Below, piece after piece: positions 18,129 to 28,072 of a stretch of 64,000 nucleotides of DNA. The notes beneath the pieces were generated by a model, which worked only from the letters and a program-made list of their open reading frames with translations, did not search any database and was not told where the DNA came from. A program made the position numbers and the translations under genes. Within the stretch, counting starts at the first letter, position 1. Each line of letters opens with the position of its first letter. This DNA comes from an uncultured Glaciecola sp. (GTDB lineage Bacteria; Pseudomonadota; Gammaproteobacteria; Enterobacterales; Alteromonadaceae): NCBI GenBank assembly GCA_947496235.1, contig CANMCE010000001.1:434001-498000 (forward strand), in the 5' to 3' direction.

Positions 18129-18881
18129 TTATTCACCACGAATAATTCTTACCCCATCGACCACGTCATTTTGTCGACTGGATGAACTTGGTAACAAAGC
18201 ATCAACAACATAAAACGGGATAAAGGTCTGTGCACTAGCAACTACCACTTTAGATTCCATGCCCAACATTTTAGCGTTGATAATATAACCGCCTTGATGC
18301 TTAGTCATGGTGCCCGTTAAAACGTATCGAATAGGTGTACTATTATTCAGTTCGAGATAATCCCGAGATAAAATATAGTCCCCCGTTTCAGTGATTCGAA
18401 TAAACTGCGTCGCTTTATATTCGACCACTGGCATACGGAATTTGTGAAACTCATGTACAAAGGATTCAGCCATTTGCTGACCTAAAAGATTGGTTTCTCG
18501 CAAGTCGCTATCAATAAGCACAAAGTTTGTTACCGCAACAGGGGTTCGCTCGGTGACATACTCCATAGTGGACACTAAGTCTTGCGCCATATCTCTAACA
18601 TAGTCACCTACGTGATTTACGTAGGGTGTACTTTTATAAGCACCAGGGGTTTGAGAAATCACATTGGGTTTTAGCATGGCACCGAAGGCATCCACTCGTC
18701 TATCATCCTGTGCAACTGTATAGTTCTGATTATCAGCAGCCACTACATCTACAATTTCAGGCGCTGCTTCCTGTTCTGGCTCATCATTTTGATACATAGA
18801 TAAAATATCGAATTCAGGCATGCTCATACTTGAGCAACCTGACAATACAAAAATTAATCCAGTTATAAATACAAATTTCAT
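18129..18881 (-). CDS. FlgO-family outer membrane lipoprotein (paralog 2 of 3)
   Basis: 250 residues, lipoprotein signal peptide with lipobox VLSGC (Cys16). After a low-complexity acidic linker (about 25-75) comes the FlgO-like domain: [40 protein letters not shown], then RYVLTGTMTKHQGGYIINAKMLG. Its ATG overlaps the stop of the preceding paralog (ATGA), so the two are translationally coupled. The shared phrase S/N-x-LG-xQ-x-(S/A)E and the LTGTM motif show it is homologous to its neighbours, although the mature N-termini have diverged. Confidence 0.8.
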   Translation of the reverse strand: MKFVFITGLIFVLSGCSSMSMPEFDILSMYQNDEPEQEAAPEIVDVVAADNQNYTVAQDDRRVDAFGAMLKPNVISQTPGAYKSTPYVNHVGDYVRDMAQDLVSTMEYVTERTPVAVTNFVLIDSDLRETNLLGQQMAESFVHEFHKFRMPVVEYKATQFIRITETGDYILSRDYLELNNSTPIRYVLTGTMTKHQGGYIINAKMLGMESKVVVASAQTFIPFYVVDALLPSSSSRQNDVVDGVRIIRGE

Positions 18882-19537
18882 TCGTCATCTCCAGCGCTAC
18901 GTGATGTTTTAAGCGGTTTATCCGTTCTATACAACATGCCATTTCGTGTGGTTACTTGTTCTCTCTGCCAGAATAATTCTGCTGGGAAGTATTTGGTTGC
19001 GGCAGCGATAACATCTTTATTGCGTACATTAATTATTCGCGCATTTACTATTGCGCCTGATTCTTGTTCGGTAATAGTTCCGGTGATATAAAAATCGATA
19101 TTTTGTGAGTTGCGCAAATGGGCAAGATCCCGCGACAAAGCTCGATCTGAATATTCCGATAAAATTAAACTATTGGCAGCTTTAAAATCTTGTGCAATAA
19201 AGCCCAGTCTGACCGCTTCAGTGGTAAGCCCTTGCTCCAGCTGATGTCCCAATAACATCAATGGGCCTTGATGATCTAAGTTTGTTTTTAGACTGGTAAC
19301 AGGCACAAAACCCGCTACTGCATACCTAAATTGACGATCAGGGGTCATCTGAGCAAATAATTCCATTGCCAATTCGTGGGTATATAATTCTGTATTTCCA
19401 AGTACTACCTTTTGTTCTACAACATGGGACTCTTTCCGACTCATTGGCAAAGAATCGCAGGCTGTAAGCGATAACAGCACCAGCACACACAAAATTGAAA
19501 CAATAAAATTTATAAAACTTTGAAGGTGATTCTTCAT
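18878..19537 (-). CDS. FlgO-family outer membrane lipoprotein (paralog 1 of 3)
   Basis: 219 residues, first gene of the three-paralog cluster. A long signal sequence ends in lipobox SLTAC (Cys27). The FlgO-like core has YAVAGFVPVTSLKTNLDHQGPLMLLGHQLEQGL and FYITGTITEQESGAIVNARIINV, matching the LTGTM...NARI pattern of the downstream paralogs. The C-terminal tail is short and charged. The 283 bp upstream of the start hold no gene and probably contain the promoter; no convincing -35/-10 pair was found. Function in the envelope is inferred from the family. Confidence 0.75.
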   Translation of the reverse strand: MKNHLQSFINFIVSILCVLVLLSLTACDSLPMSRKESHVVEQKVVLGNTELYTHELAMELFAQMTPDRQFRYAVAGFVPVTSLKTNLDHQGPLMLLGHQLEQGLTTEAVRLGFIAQDFKAANSLILSEYSDRALSRDLAHLRNSQNIDFYITGTITEQESGAIVNARIINVRNKDVIAAATKYFPAELFWQREQVTTRNGMLYRTDKPLKTSRSAGDDE

Positions 19538-19820
19538 ATCAATACTCGTTTAGCCATTATTTCTTTGCTCTGGTCACTGCCAGCGCTCAGATACATTTGT
19601 GATCCTATTAGCCACAAATTTTTGGCGTTTAACCTATCAGGTACTGATGTTTAGCAATAATGATTCCACTTTTCACAAATCAAAAGAAATATGTTTTTAG
19701 CATATATTTCAAAAGGTTAAATTTGCAGAAGTGTTTTTTTTGGGGTTAGTCAGATGACGACTGAGTGTGAGCGGCAATGCTTTGCAGAGTAAAACGGATG
19801 CGGCAATTTAGGTGGCAAAA

Positions 19821-20129
19821 TCATGCAGTGAGTAAACGTTGATACATCTTTTGTACATCAGCAGCGTCTTCCGCAGTCAACTCTTTTTCATCTATCGCTT
19901 GTTGTATGCTTAGTTGAAGTTCTGATAAAAACTTACTAGTCGCTTGGTTAAATTCAGCTTCCGTTGTGTTATTCGTATATTCGCCAAATACTCTTGCAGC
20001 GATTAAAGATAGGTGGCCATGAAGGTAACTGGCAGCAAATAATTCTTGATCACTTCCGTGCTCTATAAAACTGTCTAAAAAGGTTTCTTTGTTTGAAAGA
20101 TAATCCTCGAATTCAGCGGATAAAATCAA
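19821..20129 (-). CDS. yfcL: YfcL family protein
   Basis: 102 residues, small acidic soluble protein of unknown function. It matches E. coli YfcL in the phrases FIEHGSDQELFAASYLHGHLSL and LTAEDAADVQKM. In E. coli yfcL sits between mnmC and epmC; here the same genes are present, but an ATP-NAD kinase family gene separates yfcL from epmC. The start is 1 bp from the end of that kinase gene, indicating an operon epmC, kinase, yfcL. No catalytic motif is visible. Confidence 0.85.
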   Translation of the reverse strand: MILSAEFEDYLSNKETFLDSFIEHGSDQELFAASYLHGHLSLIAARVFGEYTNNTTEAEFNQATSKFLSELQLSIQQAIDEKELTAEDAADVQKMYQRLLTA

Positions 20130-20130
20130 T

Positions 20131-21255
20131 CTAATCTCCTCTTACAAAATACAATACTTGGTCTTTATAACCTGTAATTACTGGAATTGGACCTGCCAGA
20201 CTAGCGTCTAAATCAGGATCCCCCGAATCCACTATTAATCCCTTCTGTCCCAAACTTTGAAGTTTTGCTTTAGTGGCCACTAAATAAATATCATTTTTGT
20301 TTAACCGAGCTAAAAACTTATTACTGAGTTGCTGGTTGCCGCGCCCTATAATGTGACCTTGACCGCCAATAAGCGTTATTACTAGCTTTACGGGCTTATC
20401 CTGAGTTAGTTTTACTAATTGGTCAGCAGTAACATCTTGTGCCAATAATTGATTTTGATACACAAGGTCAACGCCCAACAATGTATTTTCATAACCAATG
20501 TCCTGCATCACAAAATCTATGGTACTGCCAGAGCCCATGACAAAAATATGATCGTCATATTCCTGCATGAGTTCTTGCACATAAGCGGCAATATCACTGA
20601 GCAACAATTCATCAGATTCCTTTCCGCCCATTTTAACCGCTTGAATATAGGTCAGCTCTTCTGGCACTAACATTTCACCGAAATGTTTTGCTACTACCAC
20701 ACCTTGTCGAAACTTGTCTTCGTCAATATCGCGCACCTCAGCGCTCATAAGGCTGACCAATTCCCCCTTAATCACACTTGCGAGTACTTTTCCTGCGGCT
20801 TGAGGCGTAATGGCATATACGCCACTGTGAATTTTACAACCTGCCGGAATTCCCAACACAGGTAGTTTATCTTGCACTTGCTGACAAATATCAATGGCTG
20901 TTCCGTCCCCACCAGCAAAGAGCAGTAAATCTATCTTTTGCTCAAGTAACTGGGCAACCGCATTAACCGTATCAGTAGCTTCGGTCTGTTGATTTTGACA
21001 ATAATAAACAACCTGATGCTGAAGGCCTAATTGATTGCACGCGTCTTCACCCATTTCTCCGCTAGCAGTAATCACACAAAACTGCGTTTTTATATCAGCC
21101 AAAGCCTCTAAGGCTAGCAAGGTTCTGCTTTGGGATTTTTTTTCTGCACCAGCGGCTAGGGCTTTTTGACGAATTTCTGCACCGTCACTGCCTTTAAGTG
21201 CAATGGCCCCACCTATGCCTGAATAAGGATTTATTATGAGTCCTAAACGGAACAT
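20131..21255 (-). CDS. ATP-NAD kinase family protein (COG3199-like)
   Basis: 374 residues. The N-terminal LGLIINPYSGIGG and the GGDGTAIDICQQ segment (about 115-130) are those of the NAD-kinase/diacylglycerol-kinase fold. Family members of this length are annotated ATP-NAD kinase or AcoX-like. The IPAGCKIHSGVYAITP segment is also family typical. It differs clearly from the true NadK at 2514. The 5' end overlaps epmC by 13 bp and the 3' end lies 1 bp from yfcL, so the three genes are one operon. The true substrate is unknown; a housekeeping NAD kinase is unlikely since nadK is present. Confidence 0.8.
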   Translation of the reverse strand: MFRLGLIINPYSGIGGAIALKGSDGAEIRQKALAAGAEKKSQSRTLLALEALADIKTQFCVITASGEMGEDACNQLGLQHQVVYYCQNQQTEATDTVNAVAQLLEQKIDLLLFAGGDGTAIDICQQVQDKLPVLGIPAGCKIHSGVYAITPQAAGKVLASVIKGELVSLMSAEVRDIDEDKFRQGVVVAKHFGEMLVPEELTYIQAVKMGGKESDELLLSDIAAYVQELMQEYDDHIFVMGSGSTIDFVMQDIGYENTLLGVDLVYQNQLLAQDVTADQLVKLTQDKPVKLVITLIGGQGHIIGRGNQQLSNKFLARLNKNDIYLVATKAKLQSLGQKGLIVDSGDPDLDASLAGPIPVITGYKDQVLYFVRGD

Positions 21256-21860
21256 AGATTTCCAGTGCTGTTATTTTGATTGTAAGAAAGATCCTGCTTG
21301 CTTGATTTCAATGCAGTAATAAATGCTTGAGCTCTTGGTGGAAAGCCCAGTTGCTGATAGCGTTTATATTGACTAATAACAGCTTTCGAAAATTCAAAGC
21401 TATTGTAATTCGGCAAAGATAAGTTATCAGCGCTCACCCTAAACTCGATATTTGCAGCTAGAGAAAATGCATATTCAAGTGCTTGGGGTTTCACTTCCAC
21501 TTTTTCAAATACTTTTTGTTGTTCCAGGTCTCGCCCATCTGGGGAGTACCAATAGCCATAATCTAATTGTCTGCGGCGTTTCTCACCGGCAATACACCAG
21601 TGCGCTACCTCGTGTAAGGCACTAGATGCATAATCAGCGCGATAGAAAATGCTATTATTTTCAGTATTGGGCGCCTGCTCAAATTGAATATCTTGATAAT
21701 CTTTGGGATTTTGGCCTTTAGGAATATAAATGGGCTCACTGGCGCCCCCTTGTAGTATGGTGCCAAGGGTCGCGAAAAATGTGTGATTAAACACTTTTTC
21801 AATCTGAGCAGCATTTAGGGGATGTGAATCAGCGCGTTTTGTTTGAATATCCAATCTCAT
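21243..21860 (-). CDS. epmC: Elongation factor P hydroxylase
   Basis: 205 residues. E. coli EpmC (YfcM) hydroxylates the beta-lysylated lysine of elongation factor P. The metal-binding signature is visible as H83-E84-x2-H87 in ALHEVAHWCIAGEKRRR, followed by DYGYWYSPDGRDLEQQKVFE. First gene of the epmC-kinase-yfcL run. Neither epmA nor epmB nor efp is in this window. The family name is secure from motif and context. Confidence 0.9.
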   Translation of the reverse strand: MRLDIQTKRADSHPLNAAQIEKVFNHTFFATLGTILQGGASEPIYIPKGQNPKDYQDIQFEQAPNTENNSIFYRADYASSALHEVAHWCIAGEKRRRQLDYGYWYSPDGRDLEQQKVFEKVEVKPQALEYAFSLAANIEFRVSADNLSLPNYNSFEFSKAVISQYKRYQQLGFPPRAQAFITALKSSKQDLSYNQNNSTGNLCSV

Positions 21861-21989
21861 ACAGTCAAAAAGACAAATAATTAATACTTCGGCAGATTTG
21901 CTACCTTAAACATGAAGCATTAGTATATCCTGTAATCGCTTTTCTGTATTTCAAATTTTTTGGATTTTTACGCTATAAGGTAGAAGTAC

Positions 21990-22481
21990 ATGCTTGAATG
22001 TCAACTTGTTGGGGATGATGCTAATCGCTGGCATGAATTAAATTGGCAAGTTAATCGGCCTTTTATAATGCTGTGGGTAGTGCAACAAGATGAGCTAGAC
22101 CATTATAATCATGCGAATAATACTGTGTATGTAAAAAAGCTAGAACAGCTAGCTTGGGCACACTCGGCTAGCTTGGGTCTCAGCATCGAAGATTATCAGC
22201 GCTTAGACCGAGCCATGGTAATTCATAAACATGTGATCGAATACAAACACCCTTGCCTTTTTAATGAGCAAGTCGCTTGCGCTACTTGGATAAGTGGTTG
22301 TGATAAAAAGTTTAGACTACAACGCCATTTTCAATTTATCGCTACTGATACCGAACAAACCGTTCTTACGGCGACAACAGACTATGTATGCGTTAGCTTA
22401 GCCTCAGGCAAACCCAAACCAATGCCAGCTGAATTTATTGAAACTTATGGCCAAAACGTCATTTATGAGTCTGACAAATGA
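21990..22481 (+). CDS. Acyl-CoA thioesterase, hotdog fold
   Basis: 163 residues. The N-terminal half carries DELDHYNHANNTVYVKKLEQLAW, the 4-hydroxybenzoyl-CoA thioesterase-type motif in which D37 is the expected catalytic acid. The C-terminal strand pattern (HFQFIATDTEQTVLTATTDYVCV) completes a hotdog fold. Probably hydrolyses short or medium acyl-CoA. Its stop overlaps the start of the retropepsin-like gene (ATGA), so they are cotranscribed. The exact substrate cannot be read from the sequence. Confidence 0.82.
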   Translation: MLECQLVGDDANRWHELNWQVNRPFIMLWVVQQDELDHYNHANNTVYVKKLEQLAWAHSASLGLSIEDYQRLDRAMVIHKHVIEYKHPCLFNEQVACATWISGCDKKFRLQRHFQFIATDTEQTVLTATTDYVCVSLASGKPKPMPAEFIETYGQNVIYESDK

Positions 22482-23632
22482 AATATTTGTTCGCATTTTT
22501 GTTGACGCTTTCGCTGACCACTAATGTGTTGCTAATACGTGCGTTATATTTTTCAGAAAATGGGGCTAAGGAAAATTCAGAAATAGAGGTTTCAATAACA
22601 ACAGATAAGGCGCTTAATCCCGAAAATTACAAAACTAGCTCTGACTCATTTTCTAGTACGCCATCTAAAAATAAAGTCACCTCTGATAAGGAAGTCGTGT
22701 CATCTATTGGTGATGCTCAATGGGATAGACTTCAGTACTTACGAGGGTCGCAAAGATATGAGGAGTTATTGGTTGAAGTTAGAGAATATCTGCGCGCTTA
22801 TCCAGCGAATATAGATGCGGTATTGCTAGAAGCCGAAGCCATTTATCATACTCAGCCGCTGAATGCTGCAATTGTGCATTATTATGGCTTAAAAGATGTG
22901 CCCATGGCAGCCCACCAAAAGCAAGAAGTAGAAAAGTTCATCGAAATTCATAGCAGCAAAATCATTCAGCAATTCAGTGGTGATGGACATTGGCATTTAT
23001 TAGCGGCTTTTCTAGAACCCCTTTTACAAGTTGATCCTACCAATAGAGCTTATATTTATTCCCTTGCCCAATCATATGGAATGGACGAGCATTTTGGGTT
23101 AATGGAAGACACTTTGGCGGCATTACCTTCAAACGACATACGCGCCGAAAGGCTACGCAACAATATTTACGCGATGGCGGATAATAAAGACGCTCCGTTA
23201 GATCCCGTTACGGACACAAATTTGCCTTTACAGGATGCCAACACCGATAACAGCAAAGTAATAGCGCTAACGAGAATAGATAATCAATTATTTGCTGATG
23301 TTGACCTTGATAGAGAGCAACTGCGATTGCTGGTTGATACCGGCGCCAGTGTCACCGCACTGCCTAAAAGCCTTGAAGAGAAAGTAAAACGTCGTTCAGA
23401 GTATTTAGGTCTGTTTAATGTGCAAACCGCTGGCGGAATGATTTCCAGCCCTATGTATAAATTATCTAGCTTATACTTAGGAAATACAGAGCTCACTAAC
23501 GTAACAGTAATGTTATTAGACGACAATAACCTAGGGAACTACCAAGGGCTACTGGGAATGAATGTACTATCTAAGTTTGATTTTGTCGCTTCCAAGGCTA
23601 GCGGTACAGTAGGGCTTAGGTTAATTCGATAG
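22478..23632 (+). CDS. Membrane-anchored TPR/retropepsin-like aspartyl protease
   Basis: 384 residues. An uncleaved signal-anchor (about 4-22) is followed by a low-complexity linker to about 75, then a TPR-like helical region (about 75-240) with YEELLVEVREYLRAYPANIDAVLLEAEA. The C-terminal region (about 265-384) is a clan AA retropepsin-like domain. The catalytic Asp is D287 in LLVDTGASVTALP, and the flap and C-terminal GLLGMNVLSKF are typical of the bacterial family TIGR02281. It should act in the periplasm as a dimer. The TPR fusion may present substrate. Overlaps the thioesterase gene by 4 bp. Confidence 0.78.
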   Translation: MKYLFAFLLTLSLTTNVLLIRALYFSENGAKENSEIEVSITTDKALNPENYKTSSDSFSSTPSKNKVTSDKEVVSSIGDAQWDRLQYLRGSQRYEELLVEVREYLRAYPANIDAVLLEAEAIYHTQPLNAAIVHYYGLKDVPMAAHQKQEVEKFIEIHSSKIIQQFSGDGHWHLLAAFLEPLLQVDPTNRAYIYSLAQSYGMDEHFGLMEDTLAALPSNDIRAERLRNNIYAMADNKDAPLDPVTDTNLPLQDANTDNSKVIALTRIDNQLFADVDLDREQLRLLVDTGASVTALPKSLEEKVKRRSEYLGLFNVQTAGGMISSPMYKLSSLYLGNTELTNVTVMLLDDNNLGNYQGLLGMNVLSKFDFVASKASGTVGLRLIR

Positions 23633-23752
23633 TGCATTTTTGAAATAAGTATAAATCGCAAAATCTATATTTACTCGATTTTGAATAAGTTTATTTTCCA
23701 ATTTTTTTCCATCGTATAGAGAATAATCTAATCTGATTTTGGATTTCTAAAC

Positions 23753-24082
23753 TTAATTTTTATTGGTTTTGAATACTCGATAATCTTGCAGCAGACTGTA
23801 AACAAGAGTTACTAACAATAAAAAAGTAACTAAGATTGCGAAAGATAGCCCCTGTGTCCATGTTTGCATTATTGATAAAATTAGGAAGAATGCAGTCTCC
23901 GCCAAACCTAAACGAATGGCCCACATTTTCTGATTAACTAAACCATAAACAATAGTGGTATTGATAAGAATGGTTAAAACCGAAGCAATTCCTACCATCA
24001 AGAAGTTCGCAATTTCAATAGTGTCTGTGAAAAAAGCGACGCCAAAGGAAATTACAATTAATGCAAATCCAATCACAGCCAA
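23753..24082 (-). CDS. Small hypothetical integral membrane protein
   Basis: Up to 109 residues from a TTG at 24082, with about four hydrophobic segments (MAVIGFALIVISFGVAFF; FLMVGIASVLTILINTTIVYGL; AFFLILSIMQTW; FAILVTFLLLVTLVYSLL). No ATG exists in this frame. It is open further upstream to a TAG at 24133-24131, through codons reading E-I-E-T-K-G-T-A-L-A-F-S-F-I-T-L. The best Shine-Dalgarno-like stretch (AGAAGGA) lies upstream of that TAG, so a rare start such as ATC or ACG at about 24127-24119, or a start-codon mutation, is possible. I do not recognise the family. Confidence 0.55.
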   Translation of the reverse strand: MAVIGFALIVISFGVAFFTDTIEIANFLMVGIASVLTILINTTIVYGLVNQKMWAIRLGLAETAFFLILSIMQTWTQGLSFAILVTFLLLVTLVYSLLQDYRVFKTNKN

Positions 24083-24166
24083 GAGCGTTATAAAACTGAA
24101 TGCCAGCGCAGTACCTTTCGTTTCGATTTCCTATTGTCCTTCTGAGAATTTAGTTAATAAAATTAA

Positions 24167-24335
24167 TCATCCAATACGATGTGAATAATAGTCTATCAAA
24201 CCTCTTCTATTAACTTGTAGTGAGACAATATATGTTGTTTCACCTTCCATGCTGTCTTGATATACATTTGCCTGTTTATTGCCATTATCATCGTAATAAT
24301 AGACTTTTACCTTTGTGTTTGCTTCTATCGAGCAT
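24167..24335 (-). other. Out-of-frame continuation of the NTF2-like gene
   Basis: Directly overlapping the 3' end of the upstream frame, the +1 frame reads NTKVKVYYYDDNGNKQANVY and on to LQVNRRGLIDYYSHRIG before a TGA (24169-24167). This coding-looking 50-residue tail, rich in beta-strand pattern, is what one expects at the end of an NTF2-like domain. It suggests a single-base indel around 24300-24355. Confidence 0.55.
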
Positions 24336-24671
24336 TTTAACAACAAAGTTAAAGCCTGATATTGTCTCCAGAATTAGCAGCTCACTAGATTCGAATTCGT
24401 TATTTATATCCGTGAGGATTCGTTGATAAAATTCGTTTTTATTCCGGTTAACGGTTTTGATATCAGGAAAAATCATCTCAATATCTACATCAGTAGCAAA
24501 TAAGCCTAAAAATTTATTGATATCATCTTCGGTTGGGTCTGGTTGTTGCAATCTATTCTTGAGAGTTAAGAACTTTTTAGCGATTTGTTCTAACTCTTGG
24601 TTTTTAAATTTTGGACAAGCAAGTATGTTAGTGGAACAAGCTAACAATACCAGAATTAAAAAGACGCGCAT
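24288..24671 (-). CDS. Secreted NTF2-like small protein (probably frameshifted)
   Basis: 127 residues as read. Signal peptide about 1-18 (MRVFLILVLLACSTNILA). The region near 48-75 (DDINKFLGLFATDVDIEMIFPD) has the look of SnoaL/NTF2-like domains. The frame ends KHKGKSLLLR, but a neighbouring frame continues the fold for about 50 residues (24167-24335). This suggests a frameshift of one extra base near 24300-24355. Full length would be about 168 residues. Function unknown; it sits in a group of small uncharacterised genes. Confidence 0.6.
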   Translation of the reverse strand: MRVFLILVLLACSTNILACPKFKNQELEQIAKKFLTLKNRLQQPDPTEDDINKFLGLFATDVDIEMIFPDIKTVNRNKNEFYQRILTDINNEFESSELLILETISGFNFVVKMLDRSKHKGKSLLLR

Positions 24672-25084
24672 GCAAACTCCTTTTATGCTTAGAAAAGAGA
24701 GAACTGACTAGCTGTTATATCTAACCTACTTACGAGTTACTCAAAATACAAAAACTTCCTATTGGATATACGTAAACAAACATAGCGCAAATATTTGGTT
24801 TTTAAACTTTCCCATGCATTAGCTAAGAATCTAAGAACAAAGTACACTGCACCTTTCTTAGCTTGGACAAGCCGATTTAATAACTTATGCTTAGGTGTTG
24901 CTAAATAAAAACTGTTTCGATTCGACTCTTAATCATCTGGTTTGGTTATTATTTCTTAATAATACGAAGATAAAACATTTGAGGGCCTTAAGAGACACGT
25001 CAATATCTTTTAAGGCCGAGGGGTGCTTAGGCGAGGGGGGCTTATAGGTACAACAAATAAGTGCGAGGGGATAGCCCGAAAATC
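24672..25084. other. Structured G-rich intergenic region
   Basis: 413 bp without a convincing gene. It holds two inverted repeats. AGCTAAGAA (24821-24829) pairs with TTCTTAGCT (24855-24863). GGCCTTAAGAGA (24984-24995) pairs with TCTTTTAAGGCC (25006-25017) with one G-U pair and a 10-nt loop. Immediately after come G-rich imperfect direct repeats (GCCGAGGGGTGCTTAG, GGCGAGGGGGGCTTAT, then GTGCGAGGGG). This might be a small RNA, a multi-repeat regulatory site or a decayed gene; no promoter could be fixed. Confidence 0.4.
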
Positions 25085-25498
25085 TTAGCCATTGGATCGA
25101 TTGACATTCCTAGCAAATACGTAAAAAACGGTAACTAAAAGAAGCAATCTAGGAAAAGTAGTGGCAAGGTTAAACGTTTCTTGAGCCTGTGATTGCAGGA
25201 TAAAATACAGCTGCAGTAAAATTAAAGGTATCAAAACCAAAGCATAAAAGGTGACACTAGGCGCTTTTATTAACTTTGCTCCCAAAAACGCTAACACTAA
25301 ATAAGTGAGGGACAATGGCACAGCAATGGTGACTAGGTCTACTAGAGTGAATGCGAACATACTCGAAATTTGCACTAAAGGTTTGAGTATTTCACTCGGA
25401 ATAGCAATCGCAGCTCCTGCGCCAATAATAAATATTGACATATAAGCTAATGTCACACCAATTAGAATTGCAATAACATGTTTATAAAATGGCTCCAT
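25085..25498 (-). CDS. Hypothetical four-helix membrane protein
   Basis: 137 residues with four strongly hydrophobic segments (about 8-32, 45-68, 80-100 and 110-130), short loops and a basic C-terminus (ARNVNRSNG), so probably an inner-membrane protein. No known motif. The gene starts with ATG; the AAGGAATC just upstream is a plausible ribosome binding site. It has no close cotranscribed neighbour. I do not recognise a family. Confidence 0.6.
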   Translation of the reverse strand: MEPFYKHVIAILIGVTLAYMSIFIIGAGAAIAIPSEILKPLVQISSMFAFTLVDLVTIAVPLSLTYLVLAFLGAKLIKAPSVTFYALVLIPLILLQLYFILQSQAQETFNLATTFPRLLLLVTVFYVFARNVNRSNG

Positions 25499-25715
25499 TT
25501 GATTCCTTTGTTAAATGAGTATTAGTTAATTGATATCATTTATAACGTAAATAGTAGATTTAAATTACCAAAACCCAAGCCAAAATTCACCACACAAATT
25601 ATAACCATTAACGACATTTATACCGTGTTTTTCAGAATACTCATGTATAATCCGCGGCAACCTTAGGTGAGACGTTTTATCTTATAATCAGTTACCATTT
25701 TCTTCGGAGTATCAG

Positions 25716-25913
25716 ATGTTCGAAATGTATATTTTAGGCCTTTTCGCAAGTATTCATTCATTATTTGCAGTTAAAGCCTCTACTAGCGGTGTGTTAATTA
25801 ATAAATCGAAACGTGGTAAATGGATTGCACTTTCTTTAGTTTTTGGTTTTGTAGGGCATTTTATTTATTATGCACTACAGCACGACAGTGAGTATAAGTC
25901 ACTGCGTTCTTAA
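25716..25913 (+). CDS. Small hypothetical membrane protein
   Basis: 65 residues with two possible membrane segments: 3-22 (EMYILGLFASIHSLFAVKAS) and 36-54 (WIALSLVFGFVGHFIYYAL), joined by a basic loop (NKSKRGK). CGGAGT sits 7 nt before the ATG and a TATAAT at 25683-25688 could be a -10 box. A strong terminator follows at 25927. The well-formed expression signals make a real gene likely despite the small size. Function unknown. Confidence 0.6.
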   Translation: MFEMYILGLFASIHSLFAVKASTSGVLINKSKRGKWIALSLVFGFVGHFIYYALQHDSEYKSLRS

Positions 25914-25926
25914 TCATCCAAGAACG

Positions 25927-25962
25927 AAAAAAGCCGATTTGCTAAAGCAAATCGGCTTTTTT
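25927..25962. terminator. Strong bidirectional terminator
   Basis: AAAAAAGCCGATTTGC and GCAAATCGGCTTTTTT flank a TAAA loop. The perfect stem with A-run on the left and T-run on the right can terminate both the small membrane protein gene on the plus strand and fadH on the minus strand. Confidence 0.92.
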
Positions 25963-25976
25963 GTTGTTTGTAGCCA

Positions 25977-28037
<2,061 letters not shown>

Positions 28038-28072
28038 TTAAACTAAGGTAAATTTATGCAATTAAAAAGAGA

